From assembly GCF_001187865.1 (NCBI RefSeq), contig NZ_LGIT01000007.1, positions 1 through 64,000 of the forward strand: a stretch of 64,000 bases of DNA, in the 5' to 3' direction. Shown here in pieces: positions 43,137 to 53,865 of the stretch. Made by a program: the position numbers and the translations under genes. Within the stretch, counting starts at the first letter, position 1, and each line of letters opens with the position of its first letter. The notes beneath the pieces were generated by a model. The model did no database searches. It was not told the origin of the DNA and worked only from the letters and a program-made list of their open reading frames with translations. The DNA comes from Klebsiella sp. RIT-PI-d. Lineage in GTDB: Bacteria > Pseudomonadota > Gammaproteobacteria > Enterobacterales > Enterobacteriaceae.

Positions 43137-43811
43137 CTACCGCCCCCACAACCGACGCGAAGAATCTTCAATTTTGCCGCTGGCGCGGCGCTTTTGCATG
43201 GTCCGCGTCCAGCTTAATGAAAGCCCGGCAGCCGACAGCAAACGATGATATTGCTCATCATCAAATGGCATTGACCATGCAATAACCCCCGCCTCATGTA
43301 CTGAAACATCGCTTAAACGTGATGCAAGCACAAGCGGCGTGGCCGCAGACACATTGCCACCTGCGATCACCCTGTAAAGCCAGCCAGTTTTACCACTTGC
43401 CTGCATAATTGACGCCATCTCGCTAATATCGAAGTGGAAATTAAGTTTAAAGCACGGAGAGCGAGGCTGGGTGACCTGAATAAATGTTTCACCCCAGCGG
43501 AAGATATCGCCGATAAACACGTTCTCTTCGGTAAGCCCTTCGGTTGACAGATTTTCACCAAATGCCGGGGCGACGAACAAATCGGCCTGCTCAGAAAACT
43601 CACGCGCCCAGTATCGATAGTGCTCGCGTGGATAGTGGCACAACGCGCGATCCGGGCCGCCGTGTATTTTGGTTTCCGCCTGCTCGTCCCCCAGTAACCC
43701 CTGCTCCGTTAACGTGAGCTCGCCGGATACCTGAACCTTAGCAATGGCGCTGGGTCGGCTTCCTTCATATTCCCTGATCTTGCCAGTGAAGACATCAACT
43801 GGATATCGCAT
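43137..43811 (-). CDS. yiiM: MOSC-domain protein YiiM
   Basis: A 224-residue MOSC-domain protein like E. coli YiiM, a molybdenum-cofactor protein that detoxifies N-hydroxylated base analogues such as 6-N-hydroxylaminopurine. Visible MOSC features are KIHGGPDRALCHYPREHY near residue 48, FGENLSTEGLTEENVFIGD near 85, and the conserved Cys in QPRSPCFKLN near 120, the likely Mo ligand. It is convergent with cpxA, as in E. coli. Confidence 0.94.
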   Translation of the reverse strand: MRYPVDVFTGKIREYEGSRPSAIAKVQVSGELTLTEQGLLGDEQAETKIHGGPDRALCHYPREHYRYWAREFSEQADLFVAPAFGENLSTEGLTEENVFIGDIFRWGETFIQVTQPRSPCFKLNFHFDISEMASIMQASGKTGWLYRVIAGGNVSAATPLVLASRLSDVSVHEAGVIAWSMPFDDEQYHRLLSAAGLSLSWTRTMQKRRASGKIEDSSRRLWGR

Positions 43812-43917
43812 CTGCTTCTCCCTTTTCGATAAACTTGCCTTATTAAAGCATAAATTTTATCCGGACTGCCGAAAATGCGAGCCGCGTTCATACGATGATC
43901 AATCAGACATGTTATCT

Positions 43918-43936
43918 ATTGAAACGCCATTTCAAA
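43918..43936. promoter_or_regulatory. KdgR-like box upstream of the KDG aldolase gene
   Basis: ATTGAAACGCCATTTCAAA fits the KdgR consensus AATRAAA-N5-TTTYATT with the right spacing and six of seven matches in each half. It lies just before the ribosome site of the aldolase gene, a position where a bound repressor would block transcription. Confidence 0.6.
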
Positions 43937-43952
43937 TTGAGGAGTTGACAAC

Positions 43953-44849
43953 GTGACGAGACAATCGCAGTTTGCCGGCGTCTGGTGCCCTTCCATTACG
44001 CCAATGCATGACAATGGAGATATCGATCTTAACGGCCTGAAGCAGCATCTGAAGCGCCTGACCGAAGCAAAAATTGATGTGATCCTGCTGATGGGCAGTA
44101 TCGGAGAGTTTGCCTCATTGACCCTGGAGGAGAGGCTGATGCTGATCCGCGAAGCCAGGGCAATGAGTAGCAGCCGGATGGTAGCCAACGTCTCATCCAC
44201 CTGTGTGAAAGACATCCAGGTCATGGCGCAAGAAGCGTATCGCGTCGGCTATGATGCAGTGATGGTGCTGCCACCCTACTATTACGGGCAGTCGCCCAGG
44301 CAGCTGCTGAGCTATTTTCGCCAGCTGGGGAATTCACTTAGCGGCCAGTGGTTCGCCTACAACTTTCCGGCACGTACCGGCTGTGATTTAACGCCGGATC
44401 TGATCGCAACGCTGGCCGCCGAATTTCCGAATTTTGCCGGGATTAAAGATACCGTCGATTGTCAGTCGCACACGCGCAGTATGATCGACACCACGCGGGC
44501 GGTACGGGACGATTTCGCGGTTCTCTCTGGCTATGACGAATATTATATTCCCAATCTGCTGGCCGGTGGCGCAGGCGTGATTTCCGGTTTAAACAACGTT
44601 ATGCCGGAACTGTTTGTCAGCGCCCGGGAAGCATTCGATCGGGGCGATCTACAGACGCTGTGCACGTTACAGCAGGATATCGGCACCTATATGTCCATAT
44701 ATGCCATTGGTGAGGATTTTGTTTCGACGATCAAAACCGTAGTATCGCGTAAATTCGGCTATTGTACTGGCGTATCGCGTAATGCGGGCGGGGCCTTAGA
44801 TGAAGGTCAATGCCGCATCATCGATGATGTTTTTGGCGCGAAGTCATAA
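43953..44849 (+). CDS. Dihydrodipicolinate synthase-family aldolase, probable 2-keto-3-deoxygluconate aldolase
   Basis: A 298-residue class I aldolase of the DapA/N-acetylneuraminate lyase family. The Schiff-base Lys is K165 (FAGIKDT), the catalytic Tyr is Y136 (AYNFPARTG), and the carboxylate-binding loop is GSIGEF. The N-terminus QFAGVWCPSITPM resembles E. coli YagE and YjhH, which cleave 2-keto-3-deoxygluconate to pyruvate and glyceraldehyde. It converges on kdgT, the KDG permease, and both genes have KdgR-like boxes, which supports KDG as substrate. The start is GTG with GAGGAG upstream. This gene is not at this place in E. coli. Confidence 0.82.
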   Translation: MTRQSQFAGVWCPSITPMHDNGDIDLNGLKQHLKRLTEAKIDVILLMGSIGEFASLTLEERLMLIREARAMSSSRMVANVSSTCVKDIQVMAQEAYRVGYDAVMVLPPYYYGQSPRQLLSYFRQLGNSLSGQWFAYNFPARTGCDLTPDLIATLAAEFPNFAGIKDTVDCQSHTRSMIDTTRAVRDDFAVLSGYDEYYIPNLLAGGAGVISGLNNVMPELFVSAREAFDRGDLQTLCTLQQDIGTYMSIYAIGEDFVSTIKTVVSRKFGYCTGVSRNAGGALDEGQCRIIDDVFGAKS

Positions 44850-44856
44850 GCAAAAA

Positions 44857-44886
44857 AGCCCGGCCGCGCTGACGCTGGCCGGGCTT
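44857..44886. terminator. Bidirectional terminator between the aldolase gene and kdgT
   Basis: Stem AAGCCCGGCC/GGCCGGGCTT (10 base pairs, 10-base loop) with A-rich DNA on the left and TCTTC on the right, between converging genes. Confidence 0.85.
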
Positions 44887-44906
44887 CTTCAGTGAAATAC
44901 GTTGTA

Positions 44907-45905
44907 CTATTTTACGGTGCCGAGCACATCGGCTTTGGCTGCTTCGATCCGGGCTGCTCTGGCTTTCACCTTCCGTGACCAGATTGAGGTCAGAATCGGT
45001 ACCAGGATAGAGGTGACGATGACCGATGTTGCGACCAGCGCCGTTGCTGCAGGTGCCATAGGTCTGAATTCCGGGATCATCTCTGCAATCAGTACCGGTG
45101 TTGCGACTGCGGCACCCGCTGAACTGGATGCGGCAACCCCGGCAGTACCATCGCCGCCGCCAATCAGTCTGTCGGCAATAATCAATGGAATACCGGTCAC
45201 AACAATTACTGACAGGCCCAGCAGAATACCCAGAAGACCGGTTTGTGCAATAACGGTTAAATCAATCGTGTTACCCAGCGCAAAGGCGAAGAATGGGATC
45301 AACGTTTGTACGGCTTTGCTGAAGAATTCACGTAATTCCGGATCGAGGTTGCCCAGCGCAAAACCAATCAGGAAGGGTAATACAGCACCGACGAAGACAT
45401 GCGGTTCAAATGAGGCGATACCCGCCGTACCCAGAATGACCATCGTCATCAGCGGGCCAGATTCCAGCGACATCAGCACAAAAGCACCAGCTTCTTCTTT
45501 TGTTCCGTACTGCTGCATGATGGAGGCATACAGACCGCCGTTGGTCATATCCATCGCGGCGACCAGCGCCAGAGTCGAGAGTCCGGCGAAGAACCCTACT
45601 TCCACGCCGTGCTCGGGGATGATGCGTGATGCGATTGCCGCGACCAGCCAGGCGACAGCAATTTTAGTGACGACCAGCGTACCGGATTTACGCAGGACCG
45701 TGCCCGTTGCACTCAGTTTAATCGAGGCACCCATACAGAAAAACCAGACTGCCAGAATCGGCACCGTACCGGTGATCATACCGTTAGTGAACGATCCAAA
45801 ATATTTTCCTGCACCCGGCGCAAAGGTATGGCACAGCGCGCCGAGGAACAGCGGGACGAGCATCATGCCGCCCGGAATTTTTTCTATCTTGCGTTTAATC
45901 TGCAT
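44907..45905 (-). CDS. kdgT: 2-keto-3-deoxygluconate permease
   Basis: Inner-membrane proton symporter for 2-keto-3-deoxygluconate. It has 332 residues (E. coli 327) with about ten hydrophobic segments and the family N-terminus [24 protein letters not shown]. The sequences [16 protein letters not shown] and [15 protein letters not shown] are typical of KdgT. The frame is open 32 codons further up, but this start matches the family. A KdgR-like box lies upstream. Confidence 0.95.
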   Translation of the reverse strand: MQIKRKIEKIPGGMMLVPLFLGALCHTFAPGAGKYFGSFTNGMITGTVPILAVWFFCMGASIKLSATGTVLRKSGTLVVTKIAVAWLVAAIASRIIPEHGVEVGFFAGLSTLALVAAMDMTNGGLYASIMQQYGTKEEAGAFVLMSLESGPLMTMVILGTAGIASFEPHVFVGAVLPFLIGFALGNLDPELREFFSKAVQTLIPFFAFALGNTIDLTVIAQTGLLGILLGLSVIVVTGIPLIIADRLIGGGDGTAGVAASSSAGAAVATPVLIAEMIPEFRPMAPAATALVATSVIVTSILVPILTSIWSRKVKARAARIEAAKADVLGTVK

Positions 45906-46036
45906 CTTCTTCACCTGTAAGCATAAAAATAGGGCAATTTTTATGGGTGGATGCATCCCGTATTGAAGATGCCTCCGCGTCGATGAACGCAAGATAATCA
46001 TTCAGCGAAACTATAAAAGTGATCGTAGCCACACAA

Positions 46037-46055
46037 ATTGAAACGCAGTTTCTAT
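46037..46055. promoter_or_regulatory. KdgR-like box upstream of kdgT
   Basis: ATTGAAACGCAGTTTCTAT matches the KdgR box pattern (7-5-7) about 130 bases before kdgT. E. coli kdgT is a known KdgR target, so this is the likely operator. Confidence 0.65.
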
Positions 46056-46114
46056 TTTAATGGATCATTGTTTTTTATTTGATGCAGATCACCATAGCAC
46101 CCTGAAACGCAGCG

Positions 46115-46175
46115 CAAAAAAAAGCCTCCGCGGCATTACCAGCGGAGGCTTCTACCCTGCACAAGCGTGCAGGGT
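46115..46175 (-). terminator. Tandem hairpins after sodA
   Basis: On the minus strand, two hairpins follow the sodA stop: ACCCTGCAC/GTGCAGGGT (46154-46175) and then AGCCTCCGC/GCGGAGGCT (46123-46150), the latter followed by a run of eight Ts. The second is a standard intrinsic terminator. Confidence 0.88.
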
Positions 46176-46190
46176 AATCATCTTTAAAAC

Positions 46191-46811
46191 TTATTTTTTA
46201 GCCGCGAAACGCGCCGCAGCTTCGTCCCAGTTCACTACGTCCCAGAATGCTTTGGTGTAGTCCGGGCGACGGTTCTGGTATTTCAGGTAGTAAGCGTGTT
46301 CCCACACATCCAGACCAATGATCGGGAAGCCAGAAACGCCGGCAACCGCTTCACCCATCAGCGGGGAATCCTGGTTGGCAGTAGAAACCACGGCCAGTTT
46401 GTCGTCTTTCAGTACCAGCCATGCCCAGCCGGAACCAAAGCGCGTCGCCGCCGCTTTCTCAAATTCTTCTTTGAATTTTTCTACCGAACCAAAATCACGC
46501 TCAATGGCGGCTTTCAGATCGCCCTGCAGGGTCGTGTCTTTTTTCAGACCTTTCCAGAACAGGCTGTGGTTCGCGTGACCGCCCGCGTTGTTACGCAGTA
46601 CGGTTTTCTTGTCCGCCGGAACTTGATCCAGTTTGGTAATCAGTTCTTCAACCGGCAGGTTAGCCAGTTCAGGCAGGCTTTCCAGCGCGGCGTTGGCGTT
46701 ATTGACATAGGTCTGGTGATGTTTGGTGTGATGGATCTCCATCGTCTGCTTATCGAAATGCGGTTCAAGGGCATCGTAGGCATACGGCAGGGATGGCAGT
46801 GTATAGCTCAT
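46191..46811 (-). CDS. sodA: Manganese superoxide dismutase
   Basis: Cytoplasmic Mn-SOD, 206 residues as in E. coli. Metal ligands are His27 (IHHTKHHQ), His82 (GHANHSLFW), Asp and His in LDVWEHAYY near residues 168-172. The frame opens four codons earlier, but [18 protein letters not shown] is the family start. A Fur box lies in its promoter. Confidence 0.98.
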   Translation of the reverse strand: MSYTLPSLPYAYDALEPHFDKQTMEIHHTKHHQTYVNNANAALESLPELANLPVEELITKLDQVPADKKTVLRNNAGGHANHSLFWKGLKKDTTLQGDLKAAIERDFGSVEKFKEEFEKAAATRFGSGWAWLVLKDDKLAVVSTANQDSPLMGEAVAGVSGFPIIGLDVWEHAYYLKYQNRRPDYTKAFWDVVNWDEAAARFAAKK

Positions 46812-46886
46812 AATCATCTCCATTATTGTCTGGCGGCAGAAGTGTTAACGCCGCGTAAGCAGTTGGTTCATTATAGTTAATTAAAT

Positions 46887-46905
46887 GATATTGAAAATGT
46901 TTATC
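46887..46905. promoter_or_regulatory. Fur box in the sodA promoter
   Basis: On the minus strand, GATAAACATTTTCAATATC differs by about one base from the E. coli sodA Fur site. It overlaps a promoter with TATAAT at about 46870-46876. Confidence 0.8.
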
Positions 46906-47098
46906 AATGCCGTAGTTTTTATAAGGATATAACTTTCTGTTCTGAAGCCAAATTTGTGAGCTTGCTCATTGCATTAACCGGTTCATTGCCAGCCCGACAC
47001 GTAAGGCGGCAGTCCGCTGAAGGTTAATCTATTGCACAATTTTTACACTCATCAGGTCGGGGAGGGTTTACCGACCATAAAAAGATGAGGATAAAGAC

Positions 47099-48133
47099 AT
47101 GAGCAACATGATTACGATGGGTATTCTTTGGCATCTGATCGGCGCAGCCAGTGCAGCCTGTTTCTATGCCCCGTTTAAAAAGGTAAAAGGCTGGTCGTGG
47201 GAAACCATGTGGTCCGTCGGCGGAACGGTCTCATGGTTGATTTTACCCTGGACCATCAGCGCGCTGCTGCTACCTGACTTCTGGGCCTATTACCGTTCCT
47301 TCAGTGCTTCTACGCTGCTACCGGTTTTTCTGTTCGGCGCAATGTGGGGCATTGGTAATATCAATTATGGTCTGACCATGCGCTATCTTGGCATGTCGAT
47401 GGGGATTGGGATCGCGATTGGCATTACGCTTATCGTCGGTACCCTGATGACGCCCATTCTTAACGGCAATTTTGACGTATTGATCACCACACACGGCGGT
47501 CGTATGACGCTGACTGGCGTGCTGGTCGCACTTATTGGGGTCGGGATTGTCACCCACGCGGGTCAGCTGAAAGAACGTAAAATGGGGATTAAAGCTGAAG
47601 ACTTTAACCTGAAGAAAGGGCTGCTGCTGGCGGTAATGTGTGGCATCTTTTCTGCGGGTATGTCGTTTGCGATGAATGCGGCAAAACCGATGCATGAGGC
47701 CGCCGCCGCGCTGGGGGTCGATCCGCTGTACGTTGCGCTACCCAGTTACGTGGTGATTATGGGCGGCGGAGCGCTGATTAATCTGGGCTTCTGTTTTATT
47801 CGCCTGGCAAAATTAAAGAATCTGTCGGTAAAAGCAGACTTCTCGCTGCCAAAGCCGCTGATCGTCAGCAATATTCTGCTCTCCGCGCTGGGCGGACTAA
47901 TGTGGTATTTGCAATTCTTCTTTTACGCCTGGGGGCATGCACGTATTCCGCCGCAGTATGACTATATCAGCTGGATGCTGCATATGAGTTTCTATGTCTT
48001 GTGCGGCGGGATTGTAGGCCTGGTATTAAGAGAGTGGAATAATGCCGGGCGTCGTCCGGTCAGTGTACTTAGCCTTGGCTGCGTGGTGATTATCGTCGCC
48101 GCCAATATTGTCGGGCTGGGTATGGCAGGTTAA
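47099..48133 (+). CDS. rhaT: L-rhamnose/proton symporter
   Basis: Imports L-rhamnose and L-lyxose. The protein is 344 residues as in E. coli, with ten hydrophobic segments and the family motifs [25 protein letters not shown]-like N-terminus and [12 protein letters not shown]. It is in the usual place between sodA and rhaR. Its last 108 bases overlap the 3' end of rhaR on the other strand. Confidence 0.97.
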   Translation: MSNMITMGILWHLIGAASAACFYAPFKKVKGWSWETMWSVGGTVSWLILPWTISALLLPDFWAYYRSFSASTLLPVFLFGAMWGIGNINYGLTMRYLGMSMGIGIAIGITLIVGTLMTPILNGNFDVLITTHGGRMTLTGVLVALIGVGIVTHAGQLKERKMGIKAEDFNLKKGLLLAVMCGIFSAGMSFAMNAAKPMHEAAAALGVDPLYVALPSYVVIMGGGALINLGFCFIRLAKLKNLSVKADFSLPKPLIVSNILLSALGGLMWYLQFFFYAWGHARIPPQYDYISWMLHMSFYVLCGGIVGLVLREWNNAGRRPVSVLSLGCVVIIVAANIVGLGMAG

Positions 48134-48979
48134 CCAGGCCGCATCCCGACTACGATGACGCCATTGTCCCGGCGTCATCCCTATTTCACGATTAAACACC
48201 ACGGAAAAATAGTTACTGTCTTCAAACCCGCACTGCATGGCGATGTCGACGATCAGCATTTCTGTGTGCTGCAACAAATATTGCGCATGGCAAATACGCA
48301 GCTGGCGCAGATACTGACTAATGGTCATGCCCGTCTGACGACGAAACTGCTGGCGGAGCGCACGCGCGCTGCCGTGCTCCTGTACGCAAAAATCGTCAAG
48401 GATAAAAGGACGATCCAGGCTGCCCGCCAGCGCAGTAATCAGCTTATCAAGCAGCGGCTCCCGCGACATTGCCAAAAGGTTATCCACCGTGTATCGATGC
48501 CTTTTCAGCGTGACCACCAGTTGCGCCAGCAGAAGTTCAGCCATGTCATTAGTCTGGTCATCATGGTGAGCGCTTTCATGCTCCAGTTGAGAAATCACCT
48601 GCCGCGCCTGGTTCATGCCGCTGCTGCTTAAGCGCCAGTGCGCACGCGGATCGTGGCATCCAAAGCCGGGAATATAGGCAGCCCAGTCAAGATCGAGAGT
48701 TAACCGGTCAGGGCAGTAGATAATATTTTGCAGAACCAAATCATTGACTGACGCGTACGAATGTTTGTCTTCGGCACGAATATAAAACAGATCGCCCCGC
48801 GTAATGCGATACGGACGGTCGTTAAGAACGTGCAGACCATTCCCGCGCCAGACCAGCACCAGTTCGCAGAACTCGTGAGTATGTTCAGCAAACACATTTT
48901 GCGGATAGCGATCTGCCACCGCCACCGCCTGCCCGACGCTGGTGAAGAAGTCGGCTTTACGAAGAATTAACTGGCCCAC
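48026..48979 (-). CDS. rhaR: AraC-family activator of rhaSR
   Basis: Rhamnose-bound activator of the rhaSR operon. It has 317 residues: an N-terminal cupin-type effector domain ([22 protein letters not shown] near 33) and a C-terminal AraC domain with two helix-turn-helix units ending [13 protein letters not shown] near residue 277. The remaining 40 residues (from about 278) have no counterpart in the 282-residue E. coli protein and run antisense through the end of rhaT. The start is a GTG with GAGGTG upstream. Confidence 0.93.
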   Translation of the reverse strand: MGQLILRKADFFTSVGQAVAVADRYPQNVFAEHTHEFCELVLVWRGNGLHVLNDRPYRITRGDLFYIRAEDKHSYASVNDLVLQNIIYCPDRLTLDLDWAAYIPGFGCHDPRAHWRLSSSGMNQARQVISQLEHESAHHDDQTNDMAELLLAQLVVTLKRHRYTVDNLLAMSREPLLDKLITALAGSLDRPFILDDFCVQEHGSARALRQQFRRQTGMTISQYLRQLRICHAQYLLQHTEMLIVDIAMQCGFEDSNYFSVVFNREIGMTPGQWRHRSRDAAWLTCHTQPDNIGGDDNHHAAKAKYTDRTTPGIIPLS

Positions 48980-49054
48980 AGCACGATCACCTCAACGACG
49001 AATGGCCAATGATTATCGACCTTCTGTCGGTCAAAAACGTTGACTATCTTCGCG

Positions 49055-49891
49055 TTACTGAAGAATACCGTCACGTCCCTGGCGAATATCACGCGGTGAC
49101 CAGGAGAATTCCCGGCGAAAAAGCGTCGAAAAGTGGTTACTGTCGCCAAAACCACAGCGATAAGCGATATCTGTGACGCTTTCGTCACTGTGACGGAGCA
49201 AATGCCGCGCCTTAATCAGGCGCAGTCGGTTGAGATAGCGCTGCGGGGTTAAACCCGTATATTGCTTAAGCTGGCGATGCAACGTGCGCAGCGAGAGTGA
49301 AAAATGTCCGGCCAGGCTTTCCCAGCACACATCGTCAGAGAAATGGTCGTCAAGCCAGGCAATAAGCTGATTGAGCCGGGCATCGTTATCTTCCGCCCCC
49401 TCTGCCAGGCTGCCCTTACGCAGCAGCACCAGAAGTTGCATAAACAGTAACTCACGGTTCGCCCGCGCCGGCGCGTCCGGCTGCTCACCTTCCTGATCAA
49501 GCTGGCTAACAAGCTGCCGCACCTGCGTCAGGATGGCCTGATTAACCCGCCAGTGCGACGGATAATGCCCGTCATGCTCCTGAGGCAGCAGTAAATTCAG
49601 GCCGCTCAAAAACTGAAAGGCTTCCGGCGATCGATAAAGCACATTAGTCAGACACAAATTATCGGTGTGCTCATACAGATGGCGGTCGTGATCGCGAACA
49701 AAACAAATTGTCCCGCCGCTGATGGTGTAGGGCTGGCCATTAAAAACGTGAACCCCGGTACCGTGCTCAACAATAACGATTTCATGAAAATCATGATGAT
49801 GTTCCGGGAATGCCGATTGCGGAAGACGTTGTTCGATGGCCACTGGCGAACTACCTGACGGAAAAAAATCCACGCTGTGAAGTACGGTCAT
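49055..49891 (-). CDS. rhaS: AraC-family activator of rhaBAD and rhaT
   Basis: Rhamnose-bound activator of rhaBAD and rhaT. The 278 residues equal E. coli RhaS. It has an N-terminal cupin domain ([25 protein letters not shown]) and a C-terminal AraC domain ([27 protein letters not shown] and [22 protein letters not shown]). First gene of rhaSR, 75 bases before rhaR. Confidence 0.97.
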   Translation of the reverse strand: MTVLHSVDFFPSGSSPVAIEQRLPQSAFPEHHHDFHEIVIVEHGTGVHVFNGQPYTISGGTICFVRDHDRHLYEHTDNLCLTNVLYRSPEAFQFLSGLNLLLPQEHDGHYPSHWRVNQAILTQVRQLVSQLDQEGEQPDAPARANRELLFMQLLVLLRKGSLAEGAEDNDARLNQLIAWLDDHFSDDVCWESLAGHFSLSLRTLHRQLKQYTGLTPQRYLNRLRLIKARHLLRHSDESVTDIAYRCGFGDSNHFSTLFRREFSWSPRDIRQGRDGILQ

Positions 49892-50053
49892 AAGAGTCGC
49901 TACCAGTGAGAAGAATTCTCATCATAGTAATTAAGGCATATCTTTCTGACCTTGAAATTTTGACAACAAAGCGCGCAAAGCGTGCCGATTTTTCAAGAAA
50001 CGCGAGGAAAGCGTCGGAAATGCGGCAGCTATCACAGATCCACTTTCACAGAA

Positions 50054-50151
50054 AAACGTGAGCTTCCTCACGTTCACCTTTGCTTTCTTGCCAGCGCTCT
50101 ACACCCTCTGTCAGTAGCGAGAAGGTACCAACAGAACGTCTTTTTTAGACT
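50054..50151 (+). promoter_or_regulatory. rhaBAD promoter with CRP and RhaS sites
   Basis: A CRP-like palindrome CGTGAGcttcCTCACG (about 50057-50072) is followed by two RhaS half-sites, ACCTTTGCTTTCTTGCC (about 50077-50093) and TGTCAGTAGCGAGAAGGTA (about 50109-50127), separated by about 16 bases as in E. coli. TAGACT at about 50146 is the likely -10. This explains most of the 290-base rhaS-rhaB gap. Confidence 0.78.
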
Positions 50152-50181
50152 GTCATCAATGACTCTACGAAGGACCACATC

Positions 50182-51651
50182 ATGACTTTTCGCCATTGCG
50201 TCGCTATTGATTTAGGCGCATCCAGCGGGCGTGTAATGCTTGCACGTTACGATCGCGAACAGCGCCTTCTCACGCTGCGTGAAATGCATCGTTTCACTAA
50301 CTGCCTGCAAAAAGTAGCCGGTTTTGATTGCTGGGATGTTGATAGCCTTGAAGCAGAGATTCGCCACGGTCTCAAGAAGATCTGCGCAGCAGGCGTGCTG
50401 ATCGACAGTATCGGTGTGGATACCTGGGGCGTGGATTATGTGCTGCTCAACAGCAAAGGTGAACGCGTCGGCCTTCCCATTGCCTATCGCGATAATCGCA
50501 CTGACGGGGTAATGGCGCAGGCCGCTCGTCAACTGGGTAAAGCAGAAATTTATCGCCGCAGCGGTATTCAATTTCTGCCGTTTAATACGATTTATCAGCT
50601 TCGCGCGCTGGTCCACCAGCAGCCTGATGTTACTCATGATGTCGCTCATGCGCTGCTCATTCCCGATTACTTCAGTTATCGCCTGACCGGTGAGATGAAC
50701 TGGGAATATACCAACGCCACCACCACTCAACTGGTCAATATCAATACCGACAATTGGGATGAAATGTTGCTGAACTGGACGGGGGCTGACGCCGCATGGT
50801 TCGGTAAGCCCACGCATCCTGGCAATGTAATTGGTCACTGGATCTGTCCGCAGGGTAATGCCATTCCGGTCGTCGCAGTCGCCAGCCATGATACGGCCAG
50901 CGCGGTTATTGCCGTGCCGCTGGAAGTAAAAGATGCAGCGTGGATCTCCTCCGGCACCTGGTCACTGATGGGGTTTGAAAGTAAAACACCGTATACCAGC
51001 GACAGCGCGCTGGCCGCCAATATCACCAACGAGGGCGGCGCAGAAGGTCGTTATCGGGTGCTAAAAAATATTATGGGCCTGTGGCTACTTCAGCGCGTCA
51101 TCGCTGAGCAGAACATCACTGATTTGCCGGACCTCATCTCCCGCACATCTGCGCTGCCCGCCTGCCGCTTTGTGATTAATCCCAATGACGATCGCTTTAT
51201 CAATCCAGCCAATATGAGCGCAGAAATTCAGGCCGCCTGCCGTGAAACCGAGCAACTCGTCCCGGCCAGCGATGCGGAGCTGGCACGCTGCATTTTCGAC
51301 AGCCTCGCCATTCTGTATGCCAACGTTCTGGACGAACTGGCGCACCTGCGCGGTAAACCGTTCAGCCAGTTGCATATTGTCGGCGGCGGCTGCCAGAACC
51401 AGTTACTCAATCAACTGTGCGCTGACGCCTGCGGCATTACGGTGATTGCCGGGCCTGTTGAAGCTTCAACGCTTGGCAATATCGGCGTGCAGTTAATGAC
51501 GCTGGATGAACTGAGCAATGTTAGCGATTTTCGCAAGGTGGTGGTTTCTAACCACCACCTGATCACCTTTACCCCTCATCCTGATAATGAGATCGCGCGT
51601 TACATCGCGCAATCACAGACCCCACGACAGACAAAGGAGCTTTGCGCATGA
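50182..51651 (+). CDS. rhaB: L-rhamnulokinase
   Basis: FGGY-family kinase that phosphorylates L-rhamnulose. The 489 residues match E. coli. N-terminal phosphate loop [13 protein letters not shown], substrate/catalytic Asp in [14 protein letters not shown] near 79-84, and the ATP site [15 protein letters not shown] near residue 397. First gene of the rhaBAD operon; its stop overlaps the rhaA start (ATGA). Confidence 0.98.
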   Translation: MTFRHCVAIDLGASSGRVMLARYDREQRLLTLREMHRFTNCLQKVAGFDCWDVDSLEAEIRHGLKKICAAGVLIDSIGVDTWGVDYVLLNSKGERVGLPIAYRDNRTDGVMAQAARQLGKAEIYRRSGIQFLPFNTIYQLRALVHQQPDVTHDVAHALLIPDYFSYRLTGEMNWEYTNATTTQLVNINTDNWDEMLLNWTGADAAWFGKPTHPGNVIGHWICPQGNAIPVVAVASHDTASAVIAVPLEVKDAAWISSGTWSLMGFESKTPYTSDSALAANITNEGGAEGRYRVLKNIMGLWLLQRVIAEQNITDLPDLISRTSALPACRFVINPNDDRFINPANMSAEIQAACRETEQLVPASDAELARCIFDSLAILYANVLDELAHLRGKPFSQLHIVGGGCQNQLLNQLCADACGITVIAGPVEASTLGNIGVQLMTLDELSNVSDFRKVVVSNHHLITFTPHPDNEIARYIAQSQTPRQTKELCA

Positions 51652-52907
51652 CGACCTCACTTGAACACGCCTGGGAACTCGCGAAACAGCGTTTTGCCGC
51701 TACAGGGATTAATGTCGAGGAGGCGCTGCGCCAGCTCGATCGCCTGCCGGTATCTATGCACTGCTGGCAGGGCGATGATGTTGCCGGTTTCGAAAATCCG
51801 GAGGGTAACCTGACCGGTGGCATTCAGGCGACCGGGAATTACCCAGGCAAAGCGCGTAATGCGGCCGAGCTTCGTGCGGATCTGGAGTTAGCATTCAGCC
51901 TTATTCCGGGTCCGAAACGGCTTAACTTACATGCGATTTATCATGAAGCGGAAACGCCGGTGTCCCGCGACCAAATCAAACCAGAACATTTCAAAAACTG
52001 GGTAGCGTGGGCCAAAGTTAATAAGCTGGGACTGGATTTTAACCCCTCCTGCTTCTCTCATCCGCTGAGTGCCGATGGCTTTACGCTCTCACATGCCGAC
52101 CCTGAAATTCGCCGGTTCTGGATCGACCACTGCAAAGCAAGCCGTCGCGTATCTGCCTATTTTGGCGAACAGTTGGGCACGCCGTCAGTGATGAATATCT
52201 GGGTTCCGGACGGCATGAAAGATGTCACCGTAGATCGCCTTGCGCCACGTCAGCGCCTGCTGGAAGCGCTGGATGAAGTGATCGGCGAAAAGCTGGACCC
52301 GGCGCATCACATTGATGCTGTTGAAAGCAAGCTGTTTGGGATCGGCGCAGAAAGCTACACCGTTGGCTCTAACGAGTTTTATATGGGATATGCCACCAGC
52401 CGTCAGACCGCACTGTGCCTTGATGCAGGCCACTTTCATCCGACGGAAGTTATCTCCGACAAAATCTCCGCCGCCATGCTCTACGTGCCGCGCCTGCTGC
52501 TGCACGTCAGCCGTCCGGTCCGCTGGGACAGCGATCACGTGGTCCTGCTGGATGATGAAACCCAGGCCATTGCCAGTGAAATTATCCGTCACGATTTGTT
52601 CGACCGCGTACACATTGGCCTCGATTTCTTCGATGCGTCTATTAACCGTATTGCGGCATGGGTGATCGGCACCCGCAACATGAAAAAAGCCCTGCTGCGC
52701 GCCCTGCTGGAACCCACTGACATGCTGCGCCAGCTGGAAGATGCTGGCGATTACACCGCGCGTCTGGCCCTGCTGGAAGAACAAAAATCGCTGCCGTGGC
52801 AGGCAGTATGGGAGATGTATTGCCAGCGTCACGATACGCCAGCCGGCAGTCAGTGGCTGGAGAATGTGCGCGGCTATGAAAAAGATATTTTGAGTCAGCG
52901 CGGCTGA
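51648..52907 (+). CDS. rhaA: L-rhamnose isomerase
   Basis: Mn-dependent isomerase of L-rhamnose to L-rhamnulose. The 419-residue protein is close to E. coli RhaA ([48 protein letters not shown] with metal ligands near 260). Translationally coupled to rhaB. Confidence 0.98.
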   Translation: MTTSLEHAWELAKQRFAATGINVEEALRQLDRLPVSMHCWQGDDVAGFENPEGNLTGGIQATGNYPGKARNAAELRADLELAFSLIPGPKRLNLHAIYHEAETPVSRDQIKPEHFKNWVAWAKVNKLGLDFNPSCFSHPLSADGFTLSHADPEIRRFWIDHCKASRRVSAYFGEQLGTPSVMNIWVPDGMKDVTVDRLAPRQRLLEALDEVIGEKLDPAHHIDAVESKLFGIGAESYTVGSNEFYMGYATSRQTALCLDAGHFHPTEVISDKISAAMLYVPRLLLHVSRPVRWDSDHVVLLDDETQAIASEIIRHDLFDRVHIGLDFFDASINRIAAWVIGTRNMKKALLRALLEPTDMLRQLEDAGDYTARLALLEEQKSLPWQAVWEMYCQRHDTPAGSQWLENVRGYEKDILSQRG

Positions 52908-52913
52908 TATCCC

Positions 52914-52944
52914 CTCATCCCTGCCCTCTCCCTGAGGGTGAGGA
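52914..52944. repeat. Dispersed intergenic inverted repeat, copy 2
   Basis: CCCTCATCCCTGCCCTCTCC then CTGAGGGTGAGG, an imperfect palindrome that shares the CCCTCTCCCT core with the copy at 43083-43134. It lies inside the rha operon between rhaA and rhaD, where it may stabilise the upstream mRNA rather than terminate. Confidence 0.55.
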
Positions 52945-52982
52945 GCAGCACGCTATCTGGCCTTTTTAAGGAACGTAAAACA

Positions 52983-53813
52983 ATGCAGACTATTATCCAT
53001 TCCTGGTTTGTCCAGGGCATGATCAAAGCCACTTCCGATGCATGGCTGAAAGGCTGGGATGAGCGCAACGGCGGCAATCTGACGCTACGCCTGGATGCTG
53101 CTGACGTGGCGCCCTACGAATCTGATTTCCATGCTCAGCCGCGCTATATCGCGCTCAGTCAACCCATGCCGTTACTGGCCAATACCGCCTTCATCGTCAC
53201 CGGCTCCGGCAAATTCTTTCGCAATGTACAACTCGATCCGGCAGCCAATCTCGGCGTGGTAAAAGTCGATAGCGACGGTGCGGGCTATCACATTCTGTGG
53301 GGATTAACCCACGAGGCGGTGCCGACGTCCGAGTTACCCGCGCACTTTCTGTCACACTGCGAACGCATCAAAGCCACCGGCGGTAAAGATCGGGTGATCA
53401 TGCACTGCCATGCGACCAACCTGATCGCGCTGACCTATGTACTGGACAACGACAGCGCGTTGATCACCCGCAAACTGTGGGAAGGCAGCACTGAATGCCT
53501 GGTCGTTTTCCCCGATGGCGTCGGGATACTGCCGTGGATGGTGCCGGGCACCGACGAAATCGGTCAGGCCACCGCACGCAATATGCAGCAACACTCACTG
53601 GTCCTGTGGCCGTTCCACGGCGTGTTTGGCAGCGGTCCGACGCTCGATGAAACCTTTGGCCTTATCGACACAGCGGAAAAATCGGCAGACGTATTAGTGA
53701 AAGTGCTCTCAATGGGCGGCATGAAACAGACTATCACTCGCGACCAGCTGATTGCCCTCGGCAAACGTTTTGGCGTGACGCCGATGGCAAGCGCACTCGA
53801 ACTGTACGCCTGA
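52983..53813 (+). CDS. rhaD: Rhamnulose-1-phosphate aldolase
   Basis: Class II zinc aldolase that splits rhamnulose-1-phosphate to dihydroxyacetone phosphate and L-lactaldehyde. The protein is 276 residues (E. coli 274). Zinc ligands are in MHCHATNL near residue 141 and the C-terminal [10 protein letters not shown] near residue 212. The frame opens 15 codons earlier, but [17 protein letters not shown] is the family start. Confidence 0.97.
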   Translation: MQTIIHSWFVQGMIKATSDAWLKGWDERNGGNLTLRLDAADVAPYESDFHAQPRYIALSQPMPLLANTAFIVTGSGKFFRNVQLDPAANLGVVKVDSDGAGYHILWGLTHEAVPTSELPAHFLSHCERIKATGGKDRVIMHCHATNLIALTYVLDNDSALITRKLWEGSTECLVVFPDGVGILPWMVPGTDEIGQATARNMQQHSLVLWPFHGVFGSGPTLDETFGLIDTAEKSADVLVKVLSMGGMKQTITRDQLIALGKRFGVTPMASALELYA

Positions 53814-53865
53814 GATCATCACGCCCCGCGCATTCAGTCGGGGCGTAATTTTATGGAGAACTATC

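Noticed and set aside
44902-45966. A 354-codon open frame on the plus strand, antisense to kdgT
   Set aside because: It lies fully opposite kdgT, has a Ser/Thr/Ala/Pro-rich composition typical of the complement of membrane-protein codons, and no ribosome site.
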